Notes under the pieces: model-generated
Database searches by the model: none
Seen by the model: only the letters and a program-made list of their open reading frames with translations
Told to the model about the DNA's origin: nothing
Translations under genes and position numbers: made by a program
Source: Aedes albopictus
Taxonomy: Eukaryota; Arthropoda; Insecta; Diptera; Culicidae
Direction: 5' to 3'
Assembly: GCF_035046485.1 (NCBI RefSeq)
Contig: NC_085138.1
Span: 330,580,129 to 330,644,128 of the forward strand
DNA: 64,000 nt
In this document: in pieces, positions 1 to 10,460 of the stretch
Layout: each line of letters starts with the position of its first letter
Position numbering within the stretch: the first letter of the stretch is position 1

Positions 1-522
1 GTTATGGAGAATGTTCGAAGCGGGAAGAACAAAACCGGATGTTCAACATTAACGAAAGGGAGTTCTACAACTGCATCCGAAACGACAAGCCTGATTATGG
101 ACAAGGCCTTCCGGAGATTGGCGAAGTCACACAGTTCTGGACCAATTTATGGGAGAACCCTGTCCGGCACAGCGACGATGGGATGTGGTTGGCAGAAGAA
201 GAGCGAGAGTGTAATGGAGTTGGAGATATGACCGCGGTCGTAGTTGACACCCTGGATTGTACGTGAGGCCACCCGCTATACCAAAAATTGGGCTGCACCA
301 GGACTCGATTTCGTGCACATTTTTTATATAAAAACTCACGACGATTCACGGGTGGTTGGCGAAATGTTTCAACATGGTGCTAGAAGACCTCACGCAGCTA
401 CCAGAGTTCATTACCAGGGGTATCACTTATTTTCTGCCGAAGGACCACAGCTGACCCAGCAAACTACAGACCAATAATGTGCCTTTCAAGTCTGTATAAA
501 GTGCTGTCGTTGGTAATAGAGA
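1..522 (+). pseudogene. LINE reverse transcriptase relic, segment A
   Basis: This is the start of a non-LTR retrotransposon ORF2 remnant. It encodes the linker and early reverse-transcriptase region: a FW-x2-LW block near 150, then in shifted frames a W-x-A-P-G-L-D block near 290 and the conserved N-Y-R-P-I block near 465. The reading frame changes several times, so it is not functional. It runs up to an 8-bp duplication at 515-522. The same RT frame resumes at 1560 and again at 4183, so the three pieces were one gene before two insertions. The motifs are RT-specific, but I cannot assign the clade from sequence alone. The 5' end lies outside the window. Confidence 0.75.
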
Positions 523-1551
523 CAGTGTTGGTAAAAACTCAAAATCTCAAAACTCATGGTTGAGTTTTTTCCACGGGGATGCTACGGTGATCTGATTTTG
601 TTGCCGCTTATCGTGCGAAACCAGAGCTCACCAATACTAACAATGACTCAATACAGCAGTGGGAGCAAATGAAGAAAAACGCACCTTGGCAAAGAAAGTT
701 TGCGAAAAAAAGTGTTGTGTGTCTTTTACAAAGAATTTGTACTCTATCGGAACTTCAGACGCACAAATCTCAAGAAACAAGCTTCAAACAACAATGCATT
801 TTATTATTCTGTTCTTGCTCACTTGTGATAAGCTTAAAATATGAAGCTCAGGTGCGCTGATTTTGTTTACGAAGAGGTTTGTGCCCTCAAAATCGTGAGT
901 AGGTGCCAAAGTCAGCCATTGTGGCGGCCATATTGGGATTCTAACAAGTCTGTCCTTAAGTACCGACACTCTCAAATTCAAAATTATCATTTTATTCCGC
1001 TTTTTCTTGCTCAGCACATACATGAGATCTAATCTGTAATAGGCGTTTTGACCCGATATCCCTCGTAAAAAGTTAAACATTCCACATTCACGATTGTGTT
1101 GGTGAATATTTCGACTGGAGCATAAATTTATGCTCCACGTAAGGAGGCACAAACCAACCTGTCAAACTCTATAGAGAAAAAATAGGATGCCGTCCCCTTG
1201 GTTTTTTCACGCGCGATTCTTGACTCGCCAAACTCACTGCCGTAAAAATCAAGCATGATTTGACTCATGATTTTACTCATTGCTTTATTTCTCGGTTTGC
1301 TTATTATTTGCAACGAAGTGTTGACGATTGCATGACAGAAAGAGACCATATCTTGCATGTTAAAACATTAAATGTCGTTTAAAATGATTTGGATTCGTTT
1401 TACAAGCGAACGAGTCTTCGGCGCTTGACTCGCGAGAGCGAGATTTTGCATGAAAATCTCGCGCGTGTGAAAATGATTCAGAATCGCGCGCGAGTTTGCT
1501 CACGCAGGAGCGGTTTGTGAGTAAGACTTGAGTGTGATTTTACCAACATTG
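523..1551. mobile_element. hAT-type non-autonomous DNA transposon
   Basis: The element is bounded by an exact 8-bp duplication, AATAGAGA, at 515-522 and 1552-1559. It has imperfect terminal inverted repeats starting CAGTGTTGGTAAAA on the left and, reverse-complemented, CAATGTTGGTAAAA on the right. An 8-bp duplication with CA-starting termini is typical of the hAT superfamily. There is no transposase ORF; the short ORFs inside are unconvincing. A GC-rich inverted block with repeated CTCGCG occurs at about 1425-1500. Removing the element restores an open LINE RT frame across the junction, which confirms the boundaries. Confidence 0.85.
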
Positions 1552-1559
1552 AATAGAGA

Positions 1560-1677
1560 GTAGGATACAAACACACTGCGATGCCGACAACGTGATGACC
1601 GGGGAACAAAAAGGGTGCCGCAAAAACACGCAAGGCTGCAAAGATCAGGTCTTCATAGATGTGGGGTCATTGTAGAT
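1560..1677 (+). pseudogene. LINE reverse transcriptase relic, segment B
   Basis: This continues segment A in the same frame once the hAT-type element is removed. It encodes the Q-K-G-C-R ... G-C-K-D-Q block that follows the NYRPI block in this LINE type. It ends at the 5-bp target duplication TAGAT (1673-1677) of the gypsy-like insertion and resumes at 4183. One base seems to be missing near the junction, which shifts the frame. Confidence 0.75.
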
Positions 1678-1853
1678 TGTGGCATAGCCAGCCATGCCTT
1701 GAACCCGGAAGTTGCCAAGCGGAGTAAACAAGTAACCGGAAATCATCAAGGCAACCCTGTATGTTATTTTGTTAAACAATTCATTCCATTATCTACTCTC
1801 GAATAAATAAGTATAGTTTAGACGCCTTCTCCTTATTCCCTGAATACTTTACA
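1678..1853 (+). repeat. 5' LTR of the gypsy-like element
   Basis: Starts TGTGGCATAGCC and ends ACTTTACA, matching the canonical TG...CA ends. An AATAAA signal lies near 1802. It matches 4002-4177 over its whole 176 bp with about three substitutions. Confidence 0.85.
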
Positions 1854-1884
1854 ATACAGAATACTTTAAAAATTCAGCAACTAC

Positions 1885-2115
1885 CTGTTTGGCCGACACT
1901 TTGAGCTCATGACCGACCACAAGCCATTGACTGGTTTGTTCAACCCGAAGGGTATTCCAGCCACTGCAGCAGGACGGTTACAATGATGGGCTGCATTCCT
2001 GGCAAACTGTGATTATGAGATCCGTCACGTGAAAGGTGTGAACAACGTTGCAGCCGATTTTCTATCAAGATTTCCATTGCGATGTGACGACGACGACGAA
2101 AATGATGAAGATAGC
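1885..2115 (+). pseudogene. gypsy pol remnant: RNase H C-terminal region
   Basis: In frame, it reads a T-D-H-K-P-L-T-G-L-F motif near 1910 and a V-K-G-V-N-N-V-A-A-D motif near 2035, both characteristic of the gypsy-type RNase H domain. A stop codon (TGA) interrupts it near 1983. The RT polymerase domain that should precede it is absent because the 5' LTR directly abuts. It would act on RNA in RNA:DNA hybrids during reverse transcription, but it is not functional here. Confidence 0.75.
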
Positions 2116-2125
2116 GTAAGTTTTT

Positions 2126-3525
2126 TTGAATTTTATTGAAATTGAAACACGTTCTCTGGTGGAGCGAAAGCAAATTGTGATTGAAAGCCGAAGAGACAAG
2201 CTGATCAGCCGTGTTGTCGAGTACGTCCAATCCGGATGGCCCAGAATGATACAGGAGGACGAACTGAAGACATTCTATCAGAAGCGTGATGAATTGTGCG
2301 TGGAGGAAGGAGTTTTGCTCTGGGGTTATCGTATCGTGGTTCCCACCAAATTGAGGAAGATGTAGTTGGACGAACTTCACAAGGTACATCTGGGAATCGT
2401 GAAAATGAAGAGTATGGCCCGATCATATTTCTGGTGGCCATGTTTGGATTACGATATCGAGACCCTCGGAAAGAAGTGCGAGCTGTGTATCCAGCAAAGA
2501 CCGAAAGAAGCGATCCTGTCTCACCGTGGCGACTGACATCTGCACCAGGAGACCGAGTACACGTGGACCATTTTTCCTTCCGCGGATCGGATTTCTTCGT
2601 GATGATTGATAGCTACAGCAAATGGATTGAAACTTTTCCTGTGCGCACTTTGACTTCAAAAGAAGCAATCGAGAAACTGTGTGAGTATATTTCAAGATTT
2701 GGTTCAATTTCAACTTTGGTGTCCGACAATGGAACAGCGTTTACGTCGGATGAACTTCAAAACTTTTGTAAATCAAGAGGAATCAACCATTTGCGAACGG
2801 CGCCATACAGCCCATGCTCGAACGGTGCTGCAGAGAATGCTGTGAAAACAGTGAAGACTGCTTTGAAGAAGCTCAGTAATGATCCAGCATTCCAGAAGAA
2901 ATCAACGTCCATCATGATCAGCTCTTTTCTGGAAATGTACCGGGCTTCGAAACATGCGACGACAGCGGAAAGTCCATTCAAACTGATGTTCGGCAGAGAA
3001 ATGAGGCTGAGGTTTGATACCTTGAAGTTTGATGCAACAAGACGACAGGACGACACAATCCAGAAGGTAAATAACAGAAAGAAACAAGAAACATTTGCCG
3101 TTGGAGAAACTGTGTACAGTGACCCCACAATTTATGAATCGGCAAAAATGACCACAGTTTATGGATCACTCCATCTGATCAACATGGTGATTCATAAATA
3201 GTGTACAAAATTAAGGTGATTCATCGGTGTGGGGTCACTGTACGTGCGAGACTACAGAAACCCGAAAAAAAGCATCTTGGATACGAGGAAAAATTTTGAA
3301 AAAACTTGGAGCGGTACTTTTCGAATGCTCATCCGAGGAACTTGGTACTATCAAGCGACGATCTCATCAAATTTTGAAATATCCGTATGATGACTATGAA
3401 GATGATAGGAGAATCTCAAACGGCCACTGTAACGGGAATAACAACGACGACGCCGACTCGGACGCAAGCTATGTATCTCTTGAAGACGATGTGGAGGATA
3501 ATCCGACCAATCAACCGAATGGAGC
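2126..3525 (+). pseudogene. gypsy pol remnant: integrase
   Basis: An N-terminal linker (2126-2365) leads through a TAG stop into an H-H-C-C zinc-binding segment (about 2375-2490). After a frame change comes the catalytic core, in the ORF 2296-3201. It shows the DD35E triad: Asp 91 in the HVDHF block, Asp 144 in SDNGTAF, and Glu 180 in NGAAENA, with 35 residues between the last two. The C-terminal tail is split at 3117-3240 by a MITE and resumes at 3243 with a frameshift in an A-run; an acidic end follows. The triad is preserved, but stops, frameshifts and the MITE make it non-functional. Confidence 0.85.
3117..3240. mobile_element. TA-target MITE inside gypsy integrase
   Basis: The 124-bp element has termini CAGTGACCCCACA... 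and ...TGTGGGGTCACTG, flanked by TA at 3115-3116 and 3241-3242. Removing it rejoins the integrase reading frame across the TA. A second copy in opposite orientation lies at 19991-20113. A TA duplication with short TIRs suggests Tc1/mariner-type mobilisation. Confidence 0.85.
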
Positions 3526-3528
3526 TTA

Positions 3529-3942
3529 GGCACCCTACACACTACTCAAACGGTTTGACCAACATTGACTCCGCCCCCAGGTTGGTAGTTGAGTTGGTGC
3601 TGTGTTTGACCGTGTGTGATGCTGTTTGACGAACCGATTTGACAGTTCGTCAAACCGATTTGACGGTTGACGGTATGGTCGGCAAAAATCAAACCAGTTT
3701 GATTTTACTCAAACCAACGGTGGGCGGAGCCAATGTTTGACGAACCGATCGTACCGTGTGTAGTGTTGTTGCACAAACATAGTGCGATTTCAAATAGGAG
3801 AGTATGTTGGTGCAACCTCAGTGACATGTTGGTGCAACACGATTTGGCAGTTCGTCATACGGTTGCAGAAACATTCGCTGGTTCGACCAACCAGGGGGCG
3901 GTGGCAATGTTGGTCAAACGGTTTGAGTAGTGTGTAGGTGCC
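3529..3942. mobile_element. Long-TIR MITE with TTA duplication
   Basis: The TIRs are about 55 bp: GGCACCCTACACACTAC at the left and GGCACCTACACACTAC (reverse-complemented) at the right, flanked by TTA at 3526-3528 and 3943-3945. A 3-bp TWA duplication is typical of PIF/Harbinger, so that superfamily is likely. An internal stretch near 3700-3770 resembles a further, degraded copy of the terminus. It sits at the 3' end of the gypsy pol frame. Confidence 0.8.
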
Positions 3943-4001
3943 TTACGTTACGAGATATAACCGAGTTGTTTGACCACCACGACGTTAGGAGGGGGAGTAG
4001 T

Positions 4002-4177
4002 TGTGGCATAGCCAGCCATGCCTTGAACCCGGAAGTTTCCAAGCGGAGTAAACAAGCAACCGGAAATCATCAAGGCTACCCTGTATGTTATTTTGTTAAA
4101 CAATTCATTCCATTATCTACTCTCGAATAAATAAGTATAGTTTAGACGCCTTCTCCTTATTCCCTGAATACTTTACA
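4002..4177 (+). repeat. 3' LTR of the gypsy-like element
   Basis: A 176-bp copy of the 5' LTR with the same TGTGGC start and TTACA end. It is preceded by a purine tract and followed by the TAGAT duplication at 4178-4182 and then by LINE RT sequence. Confidence 0.85.
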
Positions 4178-4182
4178 TAGAT

Positions 4183-4490
4183 CAAGCCACCGAAAAGCAG
4201 AGGAACCTGAGCATTGCGTACATCGACTACAAGAAGGCGTACGACTGAGTACCATACTCGTACCTTCTAAAGGTACTGCAGTTGTACAAGGTAGACGGGA
4301 ACGTCATCAGGTTAATGCAACACGGGGAATGTGGAGCATGTCCCTATAAATTACCGACGGAACAGCTGTGTTGCGGTCCAGAACTGTCAGCATCAGTAGG
4401 CAGGAAATCCTTCCTTCATATTCTTCCCGAAACAAACCTGCAGCACGTCCGATAGCTCTGAAGTTAGTTTTCTGAATGAAGAAGCATTCA
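4183..4490 (+). pseudogene. LINE reverse transcriptase relic, segment C
   Basis: This resumes the LINE RT after the gypsy insertion. It carries the RT motif A block with I-D-Y-K-K-A-Y-D near 4215-4240, followed by an in-frame TGA. Further on are a degraded L-Y-K-V block and an R-S-R-T-V-S-I block. The YADD-type motif C is not reached; the homology fades at about 4400-4490. Confidence 0.7.
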
Positions 4491-5263
4491 CATGCACGCC
4501 ACTAGCAGAATCATCGCATCCATTTTTGTTCGAACACAATATTCTGACCCACCCATAAAAATACGGAAATATGGCATACCTTTAACATCTAATCTTTCCA
4601 CAAAAGCTCATTTTCAAGTTCCACATCAAGATCTACACAAGTTCCACCAAAAACACATTCGATTCGGTTTTCGAGATCGCCCAATATTTTCGAATGCAAC
4701 AATCCGAAAAACGTCAGATGGACTTCGTTTTTGTTTTGGTCCGTCGCGTCGTCCGTATTAATTTTCGTCTGGATTGGAAGTGCATCGACAAGTGCATTGC
4801 CGATAAATATTGTTATTTCTCTTATATTCTACTATGATTGATCTACCGAATATAAATGACCATAAACATCATTTAACCCAATTAATGGCTTGTAAGCTAA
4901 TTTTCCAAATATGTCCATCTTACCCACCCTACTGGTCCGTCTTGCCCACTCTGTTGAAAAACATACATTTGGAGAACACTTTTCAATTATCTGAAAAGTC
5001 ATGGAAATTCAAATTTTATTGCAAAATCGGCTTGCATACTGTAAAGTACCGTAGTATTTAGAAGTAAATAGTATGGAGATAAAATTTTAATTATCGCATT
5101 GTTTACACTGTCAAAATAGAGTGTTTCCTAAACATGTCCGTCTTAACCTCCCCGCCCCCTCCTCTACGATTGGCGTTCTCCAAGTACCCCATGGGCCATC
5201 CAAAGTCGTCCTTCGAGTGAGTCACCCTGCCACGCGCAATAGGAGGAAGAGGCGTCACCAATA
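4491..5263. other. Unassigned sequence
   Basis: An 89-codon ORF (4492-4761, plus) has no motif that I recognise. The rest is AT-rich. I see no gene. Confidence 0.4.
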
Positions 5264-5372
5264 GGGCACTGCACTGTTTTGATTTTGTATGGGATTTTGA
5301 CGTTTCGTGGCCTTGTTGTTTACAAAATTTCTGTAAGAGTGAAAGAGAAGGAGATAATTTCATGCACTGCCC
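5264..5372. mobile_element. Short MITE, TA-flanked
   Basis: The 109-bp element has inverted termini GGGCACTGCACTG / GGGCAGTGCATGA and TA on both sides (5262-5263, 5373-5374). It is non-coding. Confidence 0.65.
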
Positions 5373-5454
5373 TATATCCAGGCACTATGTGTCACCCAGA
5401 TCCAGCAGTTACGTGCACCAGGTCCGCTCCCAATGGTAAGTTTGTTTCTATATA

Positions 5455-5711
5455 CACTACCCGTCATAAGTACGGACTCACTAAAAGTATTGCAACAATA
5501 TTGCATCACCCTGACTCACCTCGATATCTCTAAAACCTGAGGACTTACAAAGATGCTATCTTCAGGTAAGTTGTTCAGAAGCCCAAAAGCAACAACTTTT
5601 CTGAAGGCGGTATTCTTGTAGGTGTTCTGGTTTTAGAGATACCGAGATGAGTCAGGGTGATGCAATATTGTTGCAATACTTTTTGTGAGTCCGTACTTAT
5701 GACGGGTAGTG
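5455..5711. mobile_element. Tc1/mariner-type MITE with ~80-bp TIRs
   Basis: Left arm CACTACCCGTCATAAGTAC... and the reverse complement of the right end match over about 80 bp with few changes. It is flanked by TA at 5453-5454 and 5712-5713. It interrupts the left arm of the large palindrome; the uninterrupted version is visible at about 8520. Confidence 0.85.
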
Positions 5712-5797
5712 TATCATTTTTGTGGCTAAACATTGTCCAAACGTATCCTTTGGACTTCACCCTTTCACAAACAACACCCAAATTCCCGTGACACCTA

Positions 5798-6150
5798 CAC
5801 AGAACTACAAATCAACCCAAATTTAAGTTCTTTTGACGCAATCCCGCACCTCCGTGGAATTACTCAAATTTGCGTCAAACAGCGATAGTGGTCACTAGGT
5901 AGTTTTCGTTTGATCACTGCAAAATTTTTCACCCAGCGGAGGCCTTATTTGACGCAAATTTGGGGTTAGTTAAGGTAACCCAAATTTGGCTTTTTGCATG
6001 GAGCCGCACAGATGTGTCGGTGCTTCTCTCTTTGTTTTTGACAACATTCGTGTGGGGAGAGGGAGAAAACAACCCAATGCTGAGTAAAAAGCTGTTTAGC
6101 CAAATTTGAGTTTTTAAAACTTATTCGCTGGGTTTAAATATTTTTCAGTG
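5798..6150. mobile_element. TA-target MITE in the left palindrome arm
   Basis: The 353-bp insertion starts CACAGAACTAC and ends TTTTTCAGTG, with TA at 5796-5797 and 6151-6152. The empty site is present in the right arm near 7313-7316, where CCTAGG reads straight through. TIR similarity is short. The motif CCCAAATTT recurs inside in both orientations. Confidence 0.75.
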
Positions 6151-6655
6151 TAGGCCTGAGAGGAGGTAGAAGTCTCTACGTACCTTTATTAGGTGTCCAT
6201 TTCCAACTAATCTTCTTTTCTCATTCCTTAGCTGTCGCAAGGACGTGGTCAGGACAGCTTTGGACCGTTGGAGGATTGCGTCATTCTTGCCTTAGAGTCA
6301 GTGAGTAGTTCCAAAACTCCAAGCTAACATTGAACAGCCTGCAACGACACGCTCGATCGTTTCTCCAACTGAATTGCACTTTTTACATCGGTCCTCCACG
6401 TCTTCGTGCAAAGCCGTAGAAATCCGGAATCGTCATGAAATGTACCGTACTGTATGTGAGACTGACCACGCTTACAGCGCCCTGCATCTGGCGTAGGAGG
6501 ATTATCAGCTAAACATCAAGACTGTTGACGAGATGATCGTAGCGTGGAAGCAGATGGAGTTGCATGGGACGCACTCCCATCAACTGGTGCTCGAACACAT
6601 AGAAAAGACGGCGTCAAGCGTTTGGCTGGTGTGGGGTGACCTCTTATCGGATGCC

Positions 6656-7076
6656 ATATCCCTTTTGGGACGGAGCGCAAAAAAGTGAAATTTCCATACA
6701 AATTGCTCAACTTTGGCTCTCCAGAACTCTTAGTTTTCCCAGAAAAGCAACAATTTTTTTTCCTCATTTGAAAGAACTACTCTTTATCGTTCAATTTCTA
6801 TCTTTGACTACCTAGATAAATTGGAAATAAAAAATATGCGACAGATGAAGCCTTTTCGTGTTTTACGGTTTTTGACCACTTTTTGTTTACCTTGTTGTGG
6901 TAAATTTCACAGGCAATGTATACAAAAGTTTGTTTACACACAAACAAGTATAAGTAATAACTGAATTATTGAAACAATTTACATCACATAAAACAAAGTA
7001 TAAACAGATGAAAAAAATATGCAAAACTGTTACCGCTCAACAGCACAATTGTGCTGGTTCGTCACGAAAGGGATAT
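6656..7076. mobile_element. ATATCCCTTT-terminus MITE, copy 1
   Basis: Termini ATATCCCTTTTGGGACG and, reverse-complemented, ATATCCCTTTCGTGACG bound a non-coding interior. The interior is shared along its length with a second copy at 48000-48379 plus 50741-50785. It occupies the loop of the large palindrome. Confidence 0.75.
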
Positions 7077-7367
7077 AAGAGTTACGGCAGCGCAAGTTTT
7101 GGTTAAGTTAACATAAGTTAATTTTATTGCAGGCTGTTCAGTGTTAGTAGCTTGGAGATTTGGAACTACCCACTGACTCTAAGGCAAGAATGATGCAATC
7201 CTCCAACGGTCGAAAGCTGTCCTGGCCACGTCCTTGCGACAGCTAAGGAATGAGAAAAGAAGATTAGTTGGACACCTAATAAAGGTACGTAGGGACCTCT
7301 ACCTCCTCTCAGGCCTAGGTGTCACGGGAATTTGGGTGTTGTTTGTGAAAGGGAGAAGTCCAAAGGA

Positions 7368-8479
7368 CAAGGATGTTTTTGATCACCTGGTAATCGTTTG
7401 ACTCATTTATCCATAACTCAGTTCAAAAGCATAATACTGAAATGAGATGTTCGGCAAACTTGTAGATAAATGTTTTTCCTACAATTATCACCAAGGACGT
7501 CATATCCTAACTCTCATATATGCGGCGTGAGAGCGCTAGTACCACCTACTCATACTAAACGATCGAAAAATCCGATCGTTTAGTATAAGTATTAGAGTGG
7601 GTCAACGTTGTATGGAGAAACTTTAAATTTGATCGTATCAATCCGGAACAAAGCTTTTCCAACCTATGTTAGCGTCCAAAACAACTGTGCAAAATTTGGG
7701 AGCGATTGGTTACGTCCCCGTATTCCGCATTGCGATTGAAATTTGTATGGAAGTTAGTATGGGAAAACGTGCTTTTTTGCATTTTTCTCATAAATTGAAA
7801 TTTTTCGTCTAAAACAATCTAACCAATGACGTTTAAGTATAGCATAGGATATACCAAAAAACTTTGCCGAAGACCGCAAAGTGATCCGATGCTTGTGAAA
7901 AAAGTTATTCGCATGGTAACTTAGGCCAAAAATTGAGATTTTATTATTGATGTTATTCCTTTACATGTTAAATGTTGAGCACCACCGGGCAATCTGTACG
8001 TTATAACTTTTTTCATAAGTGTCGGATCACTTTGCGGTCTTCGGCAAAGTTTTTCGGCATATCCTAGGCTATACTTTAACGTCATTGGTTAGATCGTTTT
8101 AGATGAAAAATTTCAATTTATGAGAAAAATGCAAAAAAGCACGTTTTCCCATACTAAATTCCATACAAATTTCAATCACAAAGCGGAATACGGGGAAGCA
8201 ACCCATCGCTCCCAAATTTTGCACAGTTGCTTTGGACGCTAAAATGAATCGAAAAAGCTTAGTTCCGAAAAATCGACTTTGTTGACCCAGTCTAATAAGT
8301 ATGTAGTACTCACACTTTTACGCCGTAAATATAAGAGTTAGAATATGGCGTCCTTGGTGATAATTGTAGGAAAAACACTTATCTACAAGTTGCCGAACAT
8401 CTCATTTCAATATTATGCTTCTGAACTGAGTTATAGACAAATGAGTCAAATGATTGCCAGATGATCGAAAACATACTTG
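7368..8479. mobile_element. hAT-type foldback element with ~500-bp arms
   Basis: An 8-bp duplication CCAAAGGA flanks it (7360-7367, 8480-8487). Termini are CAAGGATGTTTTTGATC and, reverse-complemented, CAAGTATGTTTTCGATC. The two arms run inward for roughly 500 bp as an imperfect inverted repeat to a centre near 7930. There is no coding capacity. Removing it restores the right arm of the outer palindrome. Confidence 0.85.
7553..7585. repeat. Perfect 13-bp hairpin with 7-base loop
   Basis: TACTAAACGATCG at 7553-7565 is exactly inverted at 7573-7585. It lies in the left arm only of the hAT-type foldback element; the matching place in the right arm lacks it. Confidence 0.8.
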
Positions 8480-8783
8480 CCAAAGGATACGTTTGGACAA
8501 TGTTTGGCCACAAAAATGTTATATAGAATCAAACTTACCATTGGGAGCGGACCTGGAGGGATGGTTCGAACACGTGACTATCACGCCCATCACCTGGGAG
8601 TGAATCCCACTCCCGACCAGCTCAGCTATCATATTTAGATGGACCCATAAAAGTTGGCCTCCTGTTGCCACCGGTTGATTGGATACCGAAGAGCTGCCGT
8701 CGGAGTGGAAGGAAGGGATAATATGGCTCATTCACAAGAAAGGTGAAATGTGAGAACTTCTGAGCAATTACCACACAGTAAAA

Positions 8784-9044
8784 CCGCTCAGCACTAAAAT
8801 GTGTAAGCCCTACTCATAAGTGCATAATTTCCAGACCACACAAAAATGTGTTACAGTTACACATTTTCAAAAACAGCTCGTACATTCATCTAGATGCGAA
8901 ATGTTGATATTTTTTTTGTTTTCCAAGGTCACTAGTAAACCTAGCTATATTGCTGTACAAAAATTTTTGCGAATTTAACGATTTTGCGGACACAGGAGCT
9001 GATTTTGGTGTAGTCTGGAAATTATGCACTTTTGTGCTGAGCGG
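8784..9044. mobile_element. MITE with CCGCTCAGCAC termini
   Basis: Inverted termini CCGCTCAGCAC are followed by further inverted similarity (GCATAATTTCCAGAC in both arms). It is non-coding. The target duplication is not clear. Confidence 0.65.
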
Positions 9045-9477
9045 CGTTAGCGTGCATTTTGATTGCCGCTTTTCAAGTGGTATCCCAGACAATCTTTTGT
9101 TGTCTTAGAGCTGAAGCATCAAATGGAAGTCGCGACTCGCGCGACATGCGAAGTTACAGATGCGAAGCAAGTTTGATCCGATTTTTAGCATTGTGCATCA
9201 TTCAGCTAAAAAAGAGCTATAATATTCACTCGTCCGAATCGACACAGAAAAGTGGGTGAAAAATCAATTTTCGCACCCCAGGTCACTTCGGATTTCAACC
9301 ATAAGCATAATTTCAAGCCGGCTTCATTGATGGCCAGCAGACAACGGACCAGATCTTCACTGTTCGCCAAAGCCTTCAGAAATGCCGTGAATACCAGGTA
9401 CCAATGCATCCCTTGTTCATCGATTTCAAGGTGACATACGACAGTATCGACAAGATGATGGACTTTGATGACCATTA

Positions 9478-10460
9478 CACGCTTAAAAATCCGTTCCGAT
9501 TTTCACGAACAAAAAGTCACGAATAGCAGAACAGTTTGTTTGACTAAATTCGTGACGCAGTTCTCGTCATCGCGAACTGTAGAAACATCTTTTTGTAAAC
9601 ATATTCCCGAATCCAGGAACTGAGTTCACGGTCTACTTTCGGTTCGTAACGCATTCAAAGCCGTGAACACAAATCATGCGCTCGTGATCTTTGAAACCCA
9701 AATAGGTGATTATGTGCCCAGAAATGTGAACTTAATTCATGGTAGCTGTCACTTCCACAGCTTCCACACGAGAAGTTAAAAAAACAAAAACACCAGCAAG
9801 TGCAGTGAAGTGAAGTGAGAATCTAGTTGAAGATTATATTCTTCGAAATATAGAGAGATAAAGTATAATATGGAAAATTATCAACTGCTGAACTGTTTAT
9901 AGGGGTAAGTAAGTGCTGATTGTGACAATTTACAATTTCGTTTCGCAGTTTTAAATTTTCAAAAGTGTAAAGTGCTGCATTTGTTTTTTATTCATTATGA
10001 AGGGGAAGATGCGAGTTTTGTTCATGCACCAATTCTCTAAAAAATAGTTTACGTGCTGCTCGTTGAATTCTTTTAATTGCAAAATTGTAAACTTGCACTA
10101 AAAGTGAAGACCAGCCACCCCATAATTGGTCGTAAAATTAGTGCCGGAATCCGTGAACCAAATTCTTGTTGTGATCTCATTAGATCTGATAACCGTGAAC
10201 TTATGTCTCCTTTTCGTGAACCAAGTTTCCATCTCCAAGAACACGAATCATAAAAACAGGATCACAGTTCTCGTTTACGTGATATTTTCTCCGCCATGTT
10301 TTGAGCGGCGGCGTTTCGCATGCGTTACATTTGAGTTTGCAGAACTTAGTTCTTGAATCCGTGACATAAATTCATGGTGTATAATCGTAAACGGAGTTCC
10401 GATCTGTTCTGGAAATTGTGACTGAATGTTGATGATTTCAGGAACGGATTATTTTGCGTG
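9478..10460. mobile_element. TA-target non-autonomous DNA element
   Basis: The 983-bp insertion is flanked by TA (9476-9477, 10461-10462). Termini are CACGCTTAAAAATCCGTTCC and, reverse-complemented, CACGCAAAATAATCCGTTCC. The interior has recurrent GTTCACG / CGTGAAC motifs in both orientations and no transposase ORF. Confidence 0.8.

Larger units (their letters stand above)
1678..4177 (+). mobile_element. Deleted Ty3/gypsy LTR retrotransposon inserted in the LINE
   Basis: Two 176-bp LTRs flank a 2.15-kb interior, with the 5-bp duplication TAGAT outside (1673-1677 and 4178-4182). The interior starts inside pol at the RT/RNase H boundary, so gag, protease and most of RT are deleted together with any primer-binding site. 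The remaining order is RNase H end, integrase zinc-binding region, integrase core, C-terminal tail. A purine-rich tract AGGAGGGGGAGTAG just before the 3' LTR is a plausible polypurine tract. Two MITEs (3117-3240 and 3529-3942) are nested inside. The LTRs differ at about three positions, suggesting a fairly recent insertion for this neighbourhood. Confidence 0.85.
5420..8560. repeat. Large interrupted palindrome (foldback element)
   Basis: The sequence CCAGGTCCGCTCCCAATGG at 5419 returns in reverse complement at about 8540. The match continues inward in blocks: 5420-5454 with 8520-8556, 5714-5797 with 7327-7367 and 8480-8520, and 6153-6342 with 7130-7315. Arms of about 310 bp surround a central loop (6343-7129). 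Four later insertions lengthen it: two in the left arm (5455-5711, 5798-6150), one in the right arm (7368-8479), one in the loop (6656-7076). No clear target duplication was found at the outer ends. It could be a foldback transposon or two inverted copies of one repeat. Confidence 0.7.
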
